DNA from: a virus
Direction: 5' to 3' (one strand)
IMG/VR virus record: IMGVR_UViG_3300025674_000150
Span: 1 to 36,368 of that record
DNA length: 36,368 bases
Numbering within the stretch: position 1 is the stretch's first letter; every line of letters starts with the position of its first letter. Under the pieces are notes generated by a model. It did no database searches, was not told where the DNA came from, and worked only from the letters and a program-made list of their open reading frames with translations. The position numbers and the translations under genes are program-made. Below are positions 11,285-19,534 of the stretch, piece by piece.

Positions 11285-12208
11285 ATGATGTCGCAGCTTA
11301 CTGAACTCGTACAGGACTACTACAAGTCCTATGATTACAGGAACTTACGTGATGAAACTAAGAAACAATATGAATACTTCATCAACGTAATGCTCAACAC
11401 TGAGGTGGACGGACAGGCTCTGTCCACCTTCGACTACACATCTTTGCCAACACGTGCGGCGAAGGTTGCGTACAACCAATGGTGCGAGAAAGGTATTCAT
11501 ATGGCTAATCATATCATGTCAGCAACGTGTATTGTTTTTAATCACGGTCTGCGCATGGAGATGTGCGTTATAAATCCTTTCGCTAACGTGCGTAGGAGAA
11601 CGCCTGAGAGGCGTAAGACTGTCTGGACTAGGGATGATATCCAAAAGTTCCTAGACGCAGCGTACAGTGATTTTAATACTCGTAACATAGGTTTGATTGC
11701 GCACATGGCATATGCTTGGTGCCAACGTCTAGGAGATATGAGACTACTAAAGTGGGAAAGTATACATTTTGATAGTCAGACTATACAAATTGAACAGTCC
11801 AAGCGTAAAGCAGACGTGCATCTACCCATTGACGACGACTTATGCGACATGTTGAAGCAGCAAGAAGAAGACTTCGGCTTTCAGAAGTATGTTGCCCCAC
11901 GCCCATATGCAATTCAGGGTGAGTTTAGACCATACAGCTTGCAAAAACTGCCTACATATGCACGTAGGGTAATGGATGACGCTGGCTTGCCGCAGGAACT
12001 GCGACTATCTGACCTGCGACGTACTGGTACAACGGAAATGGTGGAAGCTGGTGTAGGTATGGCACAAATTATGTCGGTTACAGGACATGCAAATCCTAGT
12101 TCAGTAAAACCGTATATGAAAAATACGTTGAAGAGTGCAAATTTAGCTTTGACAGAACGTAGAATGCATGCTACAAGCATACCAACTGCCGCAAAGGAGA
12201 GTGAATAA
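11285..12208 (+). CDS. int: Tyrosine-type integrase
   Basis: A 307-residue tyrosine recombinase. An N-terminal core-binding (SAM-like) domain covers about residues 1-105. The catalytic domain shows R148 (CQRLGDMRLL), a lysine at 173-175 (SKRKADVHL), R245 in LSDLRRTGTT, H268 (VTGHANPSS) and the nucleophile Y277 (VKPYMKN). The usual His of the H-x-x-R box is Ser (S242). ATG 11285 is chosen as the first in-frame ATG after the upstream stop; an adjacent ATG at 11288 is equally possible. No Shine-Dalgarno sequence is visible, but palindrome copy 10 is directly upstream. It implies a temperate or once-temperate phage. No attachment site was found. Confidence 0.92.
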   Translation: MMSQLTELVQDYYKSYDYRNLRDETKKQYEYFINVMLNTEVDGQALSTFDYTSLPTRAAKVAYNQWCEKGIHMANHIMSATCIVFNHGLRMEMCVINPFANVRRRTPERRKTVWTRDDIQKFLDAAYSDFNTRNIGLIAHMAYAWCQRLGDMRLLKWESIHFDSQTIQIEQSKRKADVHLPIDDDLCDMLKQQEEDFGFQKYVAPRPYAIQGEFRPYSLQKLPTYARRVMDDAGLPQELRLSDLRRTGTTEMVEAGVGMAQIMSVTGHANPSSVKPYMKNTLKSANLALTERRMHATSIPTAAKESE

Positions 12209-12209
12209 C

Positions 12210-12995
12210 ATGTATAGTATATATAACACTGTAAGTGATATCATACTTGATATAGACTTACCTGTAGGTGATTCCAAAAGAGTGAATTGCCCTAACTGTG
12301 GTGGAATTAAAACATTCACCATTACCAACAGTGAGGGTAAGCTTTTATGGAATTGCTACAAAGCTTCGTGTAATGTTAAGGGTGCCACACGAGTGCCTAT
12401 GTCCGTAGACGACATCAGTTCGATACTGGATGGCCGTAGTACAAAGCAGGATGAGACATTCTCATTGCCTGAGTATGTAGTTCCTCGTACATACGACATA
12501 GCTGAGTGGGCATGGGAGTTGTACAAGATTGACGCAGAAGAACTTGGGCTAATGTACGATGTCAAAGAAGATCGTGTAGTCTTTCCCATCAAGCACGACG
12601 GTAAGATCATAGATGCTACGGGACGTGCTATGAAAAATATTCAGCCTAAATGGAAAAGATATGGAAATAGTGGCTTGCCATATGTGTGTGGACATGGTAA
12701 AGTCGCCGTAGTTGTTGAGGACTGCGTGAGTGCAGCCGTTGTTGGTTTCGGTTCTCCATCCTTTGTCGGGGTTGCGCTTCTAGGCACGTCATTGCAAGAG
12801 ACGCATAAAGGGTATCTCTCGCAGTTCTCAACAGCAATTATTGCACTAGACCCCGACGCACTAACTAAATCAATTGAGTTCAGTAAGGAACTTAGAGGGC
12901 ATGTAAACGATGTTCGTGTCCTACGTCTTGAAGACGACCTCAAATATCGTAACCCGACAGATATGGAGAATTTACATGGAATTATCACTGATTAG
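12210..12995 (+). CDS. T7-type DNA primase (zinc-binding plus TOPRIM)
   Basis: A 261-residue protein corresponding to the primase half of T7 gp4. A zinc ribbon is near the N-terminus: C27-P-N-C30 and C49-x4-C54. The TOPRIM motifs are VAVVVEDCVSAAVV (E170) and IIALDPDALTK (D214, D216). It makes RNA primers at the fork for the polymerase encoded downstream. Its 3' end overlaps the helicase gene by 20 bases, so the two act as separate, probably interacting chains rather than one fused polypeptide. ATG 12210 follows AAAGGAG after a rather long spacer of ten bases. Confidence 0.88.
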   Translation: MYSIYNTVSDIILDIDLPVGDSKRVNCPNCGGIKTFTITNSEGKLLWNCYKASCNVKGATRVPMSVDDISSILDGRSTKQDETFSLPEYVVPRTYDIAEWAWELYKIDAEELGLMYDVKEDRVVFPIKHDGKIIDATGRAMKNIQPKWKRYGNSGLPYVCGHGKVAVVVEDCVSAAVVGFGSPSFVGVALLGTSLQETHKGYLSQFSTAIIALDPDALTKSIEFSKELRGHVNDVRVLRLEDDLKYRNPTDMENLHGIITD

Positions 12996-14199
12996 AAGTA
13001 TGATGGACAAAGAGTTCTACGACGACCATCGTGGAGCAAGATGCCCTGATCGCTTATTCAGCAAAGATGTGCAGAAGATCAAGAAGACCATTGATGCTGC
13101 AATGGACAGGTATGCACGTACTGTAACACCAGATGAAGTTGAGGCGTTGCTACTTTCTAACAACCCTGCAATGACTACATCAGAGAAACAAATCTTTACT
13201 GGTCTGTTTCAGAAGATCAAACGTGAAGCCCCTATGGGCGGTGATGTGGCACAAGAGGTTCTGTCTAAGTTGTTTCAGAAGGTTGTGGGCGAGGATATTG
13301 CACGGCTTGGTGTAGATTACGTCAACGGTGATCGCTCTACTTTAGAGCCGTTGAGACATATGTTGGAGCAGTACGGCGAAGACTTCACTCCTAATCTCAA
13401 CGTAGAGTGGGAGGACATTGACATTGAAACATTGCTTGCACGTAATGACCTTGAGGCACGATGGACATTCAACATCCCTACGCTTGCACGTAAAGTGGAG
13501 GGTGTTAATGATGGGCATCTGATTGAGATTGGCGCACGGCCTAACACTGGCAAGACATCATTTCATGCCAGCTTAATTGCTAGCCCCGGCGGCTTTGCCC
13601 ATCAGGGTGCCAACTGTATCATCCTCTGTAATGAGGAGGGGTATCACCGTGTAGGCGCACGTTATCTGACAGCAGCTACCGGTATGACCATGCAGGAGAT
13701 CAAGAAGAATCCTAGCAAGGCCCGTGATCTATACGCACCTGTCAAGGAACGTATCAAGATCAAGGACGCCACTGGACGTGACATGGCATGGGTTGAGAGT
13801 ATATGTAAGTCCTACAAGCCTGACATCGTCTTGCTTGATATGGGTGACAAGTTTGCTAGAACAGGCGGGTTCTCTCGTACTGACGAAGCACTCAAGGCCA
13901 ACGCTATCCATGCTCGTATGATTGCCAAGCAGTACAACTGTGCAATGTTTTATATGTCACAGCTATCTGCTGAAGCAGAGGGTAAGGTTCTTCTTAATCA
14001 GAGTATGATGGAAGGATCACGTACAGGTAAGGCAGCAGAGGCTGACCTTATGGTTTTGATTGCCAAGAATCCCATTGTAGAGGGTGCGGACGAAGAGGAT
14101 AATCAACGCCATCTTAACATTGTTAAAAACAAGTTGACCGGGGTGCATTGTGTGGTACACTGCGAACTGGAAAACCAAACAGCGAGGTATACAGTATGA
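12976..14199 (+). CDS. DnaB-like replicative helicase
   Basis: A 407-residue RecA-fold helicase. Walker A is GARPNTGKTSF at residues 186-196 and Walker B is DIVLLDMGDKF near 283-293; a later MSQLSAEAEG segment resembles the DnaB/T7 gp4 motif 3 region. The N-terminal ~150 residues are helical and probably contact primase. ATG 12976 is chosen because GGAG lies seven bases before it and it sits in the tail of the primase gene. Its TGA overlaps the next ATG (ATGA). It unwinds DNA ahead of the family-A polymerase. Confidence 0.88.
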   Translation: MELSLIRSMMDKEFYDDHRGARCPDRLFSKDVQKIKKTIDAAMDRYARTVTPDEVEALLLSNNPAMTTSEKQIFTGLFQKIKREAPMGGDVAQEVLSKLFQKVVGEDIARLGVDYVNGDRSTLEPLRHMLEQYGEDFTPNLNVEWEDIDIETLLARNDLEARWTFNIPTLARKVEGVNDGHLIEIGARPNTGKTSFHASLIASPGGFAHQGANCIILCNEEGYHRVGARYLTAATGMTMQEIKKNPSKARDLYAPVKERIKIKDATGRDMAWVESICKSYKPDIVLLDMGDKFARTGGFSRTDEALKANAIHARMIAKQYNCAMFYMSQLSAEAEGKVLLNQSMMEGSRTGKAAEADLMVLIAKNPIVEGADEEDNQRHLNIVKNKLTGVHCVVHCELENQTARYTV

Positions 14200-14615
14200 T
14201 ACATAAAAAATTCAATCCCGTTGATTACGCTTTGTACGATCAAAAGGCAAAGGACAAGACTACGGAATATTTGCAAGGCTTGGGTTACCAAGTTGTCGAT
14301 CATCCTAATCGTTATGCACAAGACCTGATTGCAAAGTCAGAGATGAATGAGTTTATGGTCGAGTGTGAAGTCAAAGTTTTATGGAAGACAGACAGCTTTC
14401 CCTTCCCAAATGTGCAGTTACCAGAACGCAAAAGTAAGTTCTTGAAAGAGCGTACTCTTTTCTTTATATGGAACGAGCAGCTTACTCGTGCTTTTACGTT
14501 CTGGTCAGATGATGTCAAAAAACTGACACCTGTGGAAGTTCCCAACAAGCGTGTACGTAGGGGTGAGTACTTCTATCAAGTGCCGCTTGATATGACACAG
14601 ATGGTAGAGGGGTGA
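14196..14615 (+). CDS. Possible PD-(D/E)XK-type nuclease
   Basis: A 139-residue product starting MIHKKFNPVDYALYDQKAKD, coupled to the helicase gene by ATGA. The segment YAQDLIAKSEMNEFMVECEV followed by KVLWKTD has the spacing of a nuclease core (D, then E-x-E-V-K), and the end GEYFYQVPLDMTQMVEG is strand-rich. This suggests a small restriction-endonuclease-fold protein in the replication module, but the motif is short and the assignment is weak. One base separates it from the polymerase gene. Confidence 0.75.
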   Translation: MIHKKFNPVDYALYDQKAKDKTTEYLQGLGYQVVDHPNRYAQDLIAKSEMNEFMVECEVKVLWKTDSFPFPNVQLPERKSKFLKERTLFFIWNEQLTRAFTFWSDDVKKLTPVEVPNKRVRRGEYFYQVPLDMTQMVEG

Positions 14616-14616
14616 C

Positions 14617-16659
14617 ATGAAACTAACTCTTGACGTAGAGAACACGGTCACACACCGTGACGGCAAGCTGCATCTTGACCCATTTGAGCCAGAGAACTCA
14701 CTGACTATGGTAGGGATGCTGACTGACCAAGGTGTTGAGCATACGGTTACCTTTGACCATAGTAAGGTAGATGCTGATGAGAATGGACATGTATTGGTTC
14801 AGGAGTTTCTAGATGCCACTACTATCTTAATCATGCACAATGCAGCACACGACTTGCTCTGGCTCTGGGAATCAGGCTTTAAGTATGATGGGCCTGTGTT
14901 CGACACGATGCTTGCTGAGTATGTACTGCAACGTGGTATCAAGGAGCCGCTGTCTCTAGAGGCTTGCGCTGAACGATACGAGTTAGATACTAAGAAGCAA
15001 GACACACTGAAGGAGTATTTCAAGAAGGGCTACACTACTCGTGATATTCCGCATGATGAGTTGTTGGAGTATTGCTCTGCTGACGTACATGCTACGCAGC
15101 AGTTGTGCGATAAACTTATGCTAAGGCTAAACAGCAATGAAGACAGCAGCTTACGTGGTACAGTTGACCTTACTAATCAGGTAGCTGTCTGTCTGTCACG
15201 CATATATCAGCGTGGTTTTGCAGTTGACACAGGCTCTCTAGACACTGTGCGGCAGGAGTTTGAGCAGGAGCGAGATGATCTTCAGCGTGATCTTCAGTCA
15301 CACGTGCGTAAACTTATGGGTGACACTCCTATTAATCTAAACAGCCCGGAGCAATTGTCTTGGGTTGTGTATGGACGTAAAGTATTGGACAAGCAGTATT
15401 GGGGCAGTGTCATTGACCCATATATGGATACTGCAGATTTCCGCAGTCTTGTTTCCAGTGGTACAGAACGACTTTACAAGACAAAAGCTACGCAGTGCAG
15501 TGAATGTAACGGAAGAGGCAAAGTGCGTAAGACTAAGAAAGACGGCTCACCTTTTGCTAACGCCACTAAGTGCAATTCTTGTGGTGGTTCTGGCTATCAC
15601 TTTATATCGACCAAAGAATATGCGGGACTAAAGTTTAAACCGCCATCTGCCAAGTGGGCTAGTGCGAATGGTTTTAGTACAGGTAAGCAAAAGCTAGAAG
15701 TTCTTGAGGGTACAGCACGTGCCAAAGAAATGACAGATGCCGTAGACTTCCTGTCAAAAGTTCGACGCTTGTCTGCTGTGGATACGTACCTATCGTCTTT
15801 TGTAGAAGGTATTCGTATGTACACTAAACAAGATGGAAAGCTTCATGTCCGGCTGCTGCAGCATAGGGCATCTACAGGACGACTATCTAGCGTTGATCCT
15901 AATATGCAGAACATGCCCCGTGGCGGTACATTCCCTGTCAAGAAGGTGTTTGTATCACGTTGGGAAGGTGGCAAGATTATGGAAGCCGACTTTGCGCAGC
16001 TAGAGTTTCGCACTGCCGCATATTTATCACAGGATGGAGTTGCAATTGAAGAAGTATCTACTGGGTTTGATGTACACAGTTACACCGCTAAAGTTATTAC
16101 CGATGCTGGTCAGCCTACGGATAGGCAGACTGCAAAGGCTCACACGTTTGCACCGCTTTATGGCGCAACAGGCTTTGGGAGAACGCCAGCGGAGGCAGCA
16201 TACTACGAACACTTTACGAAAAAGTACGAAGGAATCGGGTTATGGCACTCCAAATTGGCTAAAGAGGCTATAAGCACACAGAGAATTACCACTCCATCTG
16301 GTAGGCAGTTTGATTTCCCTGATGTGAAACGCACTGCAAATGGCAGGGTTAGTAACTTTACTCAGATAAAGAACTACCCAGTGCAATCATTTGCTACTGC
16401 AGACATTGTGCCTATAGCCTTATTGCATATTGATAAACTTCTGGAGAATATGCAGTCATGCGTGGTAAATACTGTACACGATTCTATCGTTATTGATGTT
16501 CATCCAGATGAAGAAAGAAGTGTAATAGATGTTATTACACAGACAAACAAAGAACTACCGGGCTTGATTACCATGCGTTGGGGTATGGTGTTCAATGTAC
16601 CTCTGCTATTAGAGGCTAAAATCGGGCCAAATTGGCTTGACACTAAAGACGTAACATGA
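14617..16659 (+). CDS. Family-A DNA polymerase with DnaJ-type zinc finger
   Basis: A 680-residue polymerase. The N-terminal 3'-5' exonuclease has D6/E8 (LDVEN), D79 (HNAAHDLLWL) and Y152-x3-D156 (YCSADVHA). The palm has motif A around D458 (EADFAQLEFR, E463), motif B with K507 and Y515 (AKAHTFAPLYGATGFG), and motif C H621-D622-S623 (VNTVHDSIVIDV). Between exonuclease and palm, residues 294-326 contain two C-x-x-C-x-G-x-G units (C294/C297 and C319/C322) exactly like the DnaJ zinc finger. This insertion is the hallmark I recall for HMO-2011-type phages. It replicates the phage genome with the primase and helicase just upstream. Confidence 0.95.
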   Translation: MKLTLDVENTVTHRDGKLHLDPFEPENSLTMVGMLTDQGVEHTVTFDHSKVDADENGHVLVQEFLDATTILIMHNAAHDLLWLWESGFKYDGPVFDTMLAEYVLQRGIKEPLSLEACAERYELDTKKQDTLKEYFKKGYTTRDIPHDELLEYCSADVHATQQLCDKLMLRLNSNEDSSLRGTVDLTNQVAVCLSRIYQRGFAVDTGSLDTVRQEFEQERDDLQRDLQSHVRKLMGDTPINLNSPEQLSWVVYGRKVLDKQYWGSVIDPYMDTADFRSLVSSGTERLYKTKATQCSECNGRGKVRKTKKDGSPFANATKCNSCGGSGYHFISTKEYAGLKFKPPSAKWASANGFSTGKQKLEVLEGTARAKEMTDAVDFLSKVRRLSAVDTYLSSFVEGIRMYTKQDGKLHVRLLQHRASTGRLSSVDPNMQNMPRGGTFPVKKVFVSRWEGGKIMEADFAQLEFRTAAYLSQDGVAIEEVSTGFDVHSYTAKVITDAGQPTDRQTAKAHTFAPLYGATGFGRTPAEAAYYEHFTKKYEGIGLWHSKLAKEAISTQRITTPSGRQFDFPDVKRTANGRVSNFTQIKNYPVQSFATADIVPIALLHIDKLLENMQSCVVNTVHDSIVIDVHPDEERSVIDVITQTNKELPGLITMRWGMVFNVPLLLEAKIGPNWLDTKDVT

Positions 16660-16665
16660 TATAAC
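16637..16665 (+). promoter_or_regulatory. Strong sigma70 promoter before the SSB-like gene
   Basis: TTGACA (16637-16642), 17-base spacer, TATAAC (16660-16665). The -35 is perfect and lies inside the end of the polymerase gene. Start near 16672 gives a short leader with AAAAGGAG. It would boost expression of the SSB-like protein and downstream genes over the polymerase. Confidence 0.8.
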
Positions 16666-16698
16666 TACGACTCTTAAACTGAAGAAAAGGAGAAATAA

Positions 16699-17550
16699 AT
16701 GACACAGGTTACTACAATCGACACTAACAACTATGCGGCAATGGCTAAGTTAACAGGCATTGCTAGTGAGGGTACGGGTAGCAAGGGAAGCACCCTAGCC
16801 CGTATGCGCATCAATCATTCACCTATTCTGGGTGATGAGTCTATCCTTGTAAAAGGCGGCACCTACAAGCTAGACATTCCAGATGGCCCCACTTACTACG
16901 CACCGTCAATTAAAATTCGTGCATTCTTGCAGCGTTTTATGTATAAGCGGTGGACTTCTGACGGCTTTGTCAAAACACTCATGGCTGATAATCTTGAACT
17001 TGATCTGAAAGATAATTTCGGTGGTTTTAACTGCGGTAAACCTGCCGGATACGTCAAGGACTTCAAGGCACTAAAACCTGAACTGCAAGAACTTATCAAG
17101 CAAACTAAGCGTGTAAGAGCAGTGTTTGGTACAGTGGAGATGTCTAGCCCAGTAGATGAGAAGGGTAAAAAGGTATCCCTAGAACCTACCCCATTCATAT
17201 GGGAGATAGATAACCGGGAGGCTTTTGACGAGTTGGGGAACACCTTTAAGCAGCTTGCCAAGATGCAGCGTCTTCCAGTGCAGCATCCCATCACACTAAA
17301 TACTGATGAGCGTAAGCTACAGACAGGTGGAAAATACTATGTTCCTGTCTCTTCACTTGATCTGACGACTACTTTGGAGATGGACAATGCAGATCAAAAA
17401 CTTGCAGGAGACTTCTTATCGTGGATTGAAAACTACAATGTCTACATTGCCAATGCTTGGGACGAAAAGAAGCAAGCCCAGATGATGGATGAAGAAGACA
17501 GTGACATTGTAGATGATCTTGTCGATATAGAAGTTGAAGAGGTAGCATAA
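16699..17550 (+). CDS. Putative single-stranded DNA-binding protein (T7 gp2.5-like role)
   Basis: A 283-residue protein with a mixed alpha/beta body and a strongly acidic C-terminal tail (MDEEDSDIVDDLVDIEVEEV), the hallmark of phage SSB proteins that contact polymerase and helicase through an acidic tail. The body includes IKIRAFLQRFMYKRW and GGFNCGKPAGYVKD. The overall length is close to T7 gp2.5/DUF2815 proteins (about 230-280). Its own strong promoter and position between polymerase and exonuclease genes agree with a protein needed in large amounts. I infer the role from tail and context rather than from a firm fold match. Confidence 0.75.
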   Translation: MTQVTTIDTNNYAAMAKLTGIASEGTGSKGSTLARMRINHSPILGDESILVKGGTYKLDIPDGPTYYAPSIKIRAFLQRFMYKRWTSDGFVKTLMADNLELDLKDNFGGFNCGKPAGYVKDFKALKPELQELIKQTKRVRAVFGTVEMSSPVDEKGKKVSLEPTPFIWEIDNREAFDELGNTFKQLAKMQRLPVQHPITLNTDERKLQTGGKYYVPVSSLDLTTTLEMDNADQKLAGDFLSWIENYNVYIANAWDEKKQAQMMDEEDSDIVDDLVDIEVEEVA

Positions 17551-18410
17551 TGAATCACCCTGCTGAACTGGCTGTGCATCAGTACATGGAGAACGCTGTT
17601 AAGGGTAAGTCCTCAATGTCAGAGGATACTATTAAACAGGTAGGTCAAGATGTAATGAACGCACTTCAACGCCAGTTTGGTGGGGGTAACAAGCGTGACA
17701 AGTTTGGTCTGCGTATGTCAAACGTAGGTAGGCCAACTTGCCAGCTTTGGTTTGAGAAGAATGAACCAGAGAAAGCGTTACCCTTTCCAACAACATTTGT
17801 AATGAACATGATGCTTGGAGACATCGTAGAGGCGGTCTTCAAGGGTCTTCTGAAAGAAGCAGGAGTGCAGTATGAAGATGATGAAAAGGTTACTCTACAG
17901 CTTGACGACGATACATCCATCACTGGCACCTATGATATTGTTATTGACGGTGCTGTTGATGATATTAAGTCAGCATCTAATTGGTCGTATACTAACAAGT
18001 TTGAATCTTTCGACACACTAAAGAAAGGAGATGCTTTCGGTTATGTAGGACAGCTTGCTGGCTATGCAAAAGCGTCAGGAAAACGTGCAGGTGGATGGTG
18101 GGTAGTGAACAAAGCTAACGGCCAGTTTAAGTACGTACCAGCTACAGGCATGGATGTTGAGGAAGAAGTAGGTAAGATCAAAGAGACATCAGATGCGGTT
18201 GAAGCTAACAAGTTTGAACGCTGCTTTGAGGCCGTGCCTGAAACATTTCGTGGTAAGCCTACAGGTAATACTATGCTTGGTACAGAGTGTGGTTTCTGTC
18301 GCTATCGTTTCTCGTGCTGGCCGGAAATACAGGAACTACCTGCAGTAGCATCACAGGCTAAGAACCCTAAAACAGTTGCGTATGTAAGTCTGGCTGAAGA
18401 GTATGCCTAA
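17550..18410 (+). CDS. RecB/Cas4-like exonuclease with iron-sulfur cysteines
   Basis: A 286-residue PD-(D/E)XK nuclease. Motifs are D129 in SITGTYDIVIDG, D138-I-K140 (VDDIKS) and the Q168-x-x-G-Y motif (YVGQLAGYAKA). Four cysteines have the AddB/Cas4 iron-sulfur arrangement: one at the N-terminal side (C64 in RPTCQLWFEKN) and three near the C-terminus (C247, C250, C256 in GTECGFCRYRFSCW). It probably degrades host DNA or processes ends for recombination, the role of T7 gp6. The start overlaps the SSB stop (TAATG) and the end overlaps the endonuclease I gene by 8 bases. Confidence 0.85.
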   Translation: MNHPAELAVHQYMENAVKGKSSMSEDTIKQVGQDVMNALQRQFGGGNKRDKFGLRMSNVGRPTCQLWFEKNEPEKALPFPTTFVMNMMLGDIVEAVFKGLLKEAGVQYEDDEKVTLQLDDDTSITGTYDIVIDGAVDDIKSASNWSYTNKFESFDTLKKGDAFGYVGQLAGYAKASGKRAGGWWVVNKANGQFKYVPATGMDVEEEVGKIKETSDAVEANKFERCFEAVPETFRGKPTGNTMLGTECGFCRYRFSCWPEIQELPAVASQAKNPKTVAYVSLAEEYA

Positions 18411-18858
18411 CTACAAAGCATTTCGTGCGGCACGAAAATATGGGTATAGGAGTGGATTAGAGCATAAGCTTTCCGTTTATCTAGATGAACTCAAAGTCAA
18501 GTACGACTACGAGAACATAAAAATTGAGTGGGAAGACTTGGCCTACCGCACCTATACTCCTGACTTCATACTGGACAACGGTATCATCATTGAGACGAAG
18601 GGCATGTTTACGGCGGCTGATAGACGCAAGCATCTTGCAATCAAGAAGCAGCATCCTAAGTTAGACCTTCGTTTTGTATTTGAAAACAGTAGACGTAAGC
18701 TGCGTAAAGGTGCTAAGTCTACATATGCAGAGTGGTGTATTAAATACGGGTTTAGATACTATGACCGCATCATTCCCGAAGATTGGCTAAAGGAGAAGGG
18801 TAAAAACAATCACCCTAAGTTTATTAAGTTTAGTGGAACCAAAGTGAAGAGGAGATGA
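18403..18858 (+). CDS. T7-type endonuclease I (Holliday junction resolvase)
   Basis: A 151-residue protein. The catalytic residues of T7 gp3 align by spacing: E20 (YRSGLEHKL), D54 (YTPDFILD), E64 and K66 (IIIETKG). T7 gp3 has E20, D55, E65, K67 and 149 residues, so length and spacing agree almost exactly. It cuts branched DNA made during replication and recombination before packaging, and helps destroy host DNA. It directly follows the exonuclease gene, the same functional pair as in T7. Confidence 0.92.
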   Translation: MPNYKAFRAARKYGYRSGLEHKLSVYLDELKVKYDYENIKIEWEDLAYRTYTPDFILDNGIIIETKGMFTAADRRKHLAIKKQHPKLDLRFVFENSRRKLRKGAKSTYAEWCIKYGFRYYDRIIPEDWLKEKGKNNHPKFIKFSGTKVKRR

Positions 18859-18860
18859 GC

Positions 18861-19217
18861 ATGACAGATCATATGACATTTGAAGATGAGGACTTTGTAA
18901 TTCGTGTAAGACCTACCGTATCGGACGAAGACTGGACAGGTGAGATAGACATCTCTATTATTTCTGGTCCAGATAATCCTATGGATGATGAAAGCTACTC
19001 ACAGCTAATGCACTTTTGTAAAATGATGTGTGCTACAGTACCTATCATGGAACAGGACGAAACAATCCGTAATCTTGTTCACACATATGTCATGGAAGTT
19101 GTTGACAACGAGATGGGTATTGATGTAGAACTTGAGGAAGAGTTGGGTGTAGAGAAAACGTACGATGGTAATGTTGTACATCTCAACTTCAACAGTAAGA
19201 CCGGGGGCAATGCCTGA
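18861..19217 (+). CDS. Acidic hypothetical protein
   Basis: A 118-residue, strongly acidic product starting MTDHMTFEDEDFVIRVRPTV. ATG 18861 is chosen because GAGGAG lies six bases before it; ATG 18855 would leave almost no spacer. It is rich in Asp/Glu throughout (SDEDWTGEIDISIISGPDNP; VELEEELGVEKTYDG). Small acidic phage proteins can be DNA mimics or inhibitors, but nothing specific supports that here. The stop overlaps the next start (TGATG). Confidence 0.75.
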   Translation: MTDHMTFEDEDFVIRVRPTVSDEDWTGEIDISIISGPDNPMDDESYSQLMHFCKMMCATVPIMEQDETIRNLVHTYVMEVVDNEMGIDVELEEELGVEKTYDGNVVHLNFNSKTGGNA

Positions 19218-19534
19218 TGAGGCATGAGCAGTACATGAAAAACAAACTAGCTGAAGATGAGGAGAAATTGATGGATGAGTATTACACAAAGCAAATGAAA
19301 GATACAAAGACAGATATGGTCAACAGTCCTTCGCATTACAATCAATCAGGTATTGAGTGCATTGCTGCTATTCAGGCTGCGCTAGGACCGAACTTCAAGT
19401 ATTACCTACAGGGTAATATTATGAAGTACATGTGGCGTTTTGACTACAAGGGTAAGCCGCTTGAGGATTTGCAGAAAGCACAGTGGTATCTTAACACACT
19501 TGTAGAAGATGTGATGGCGAGTGATGAGAGTTAA
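19217..19534 (+). CDS. DUF3310 protein
   Basis: A 105-residue protein whose C-terminal two thirds match DUF3310 (sometimes annotated as phage nucleotide-kinase-like): VNSPSHYNQSGIECIAAIQA, then YYLQGNIMKYMWRFDYKGKP and LEDLQKAQWYLNTLV. The N-terminal ~35 residues are a charged helix. DUF3310 proteins are frequent in T7-like and other marine phages beside nucleotide-metabolism genes, as here; activity is not proven. The ATG at 19217 is coupled to the upstream stop; ATG 19235 is an alternative start. Confidence 0.85.
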   Translation: MRHEQYMKNKLAEDEEKLMDEYYTKQMKDTKTDMVNSPSHYNQSGIECIAAIQAALGPNFKYYLQGNIMKYMWRFDYKGKPLEDLQKAQWYLNTLVEDVMASDES

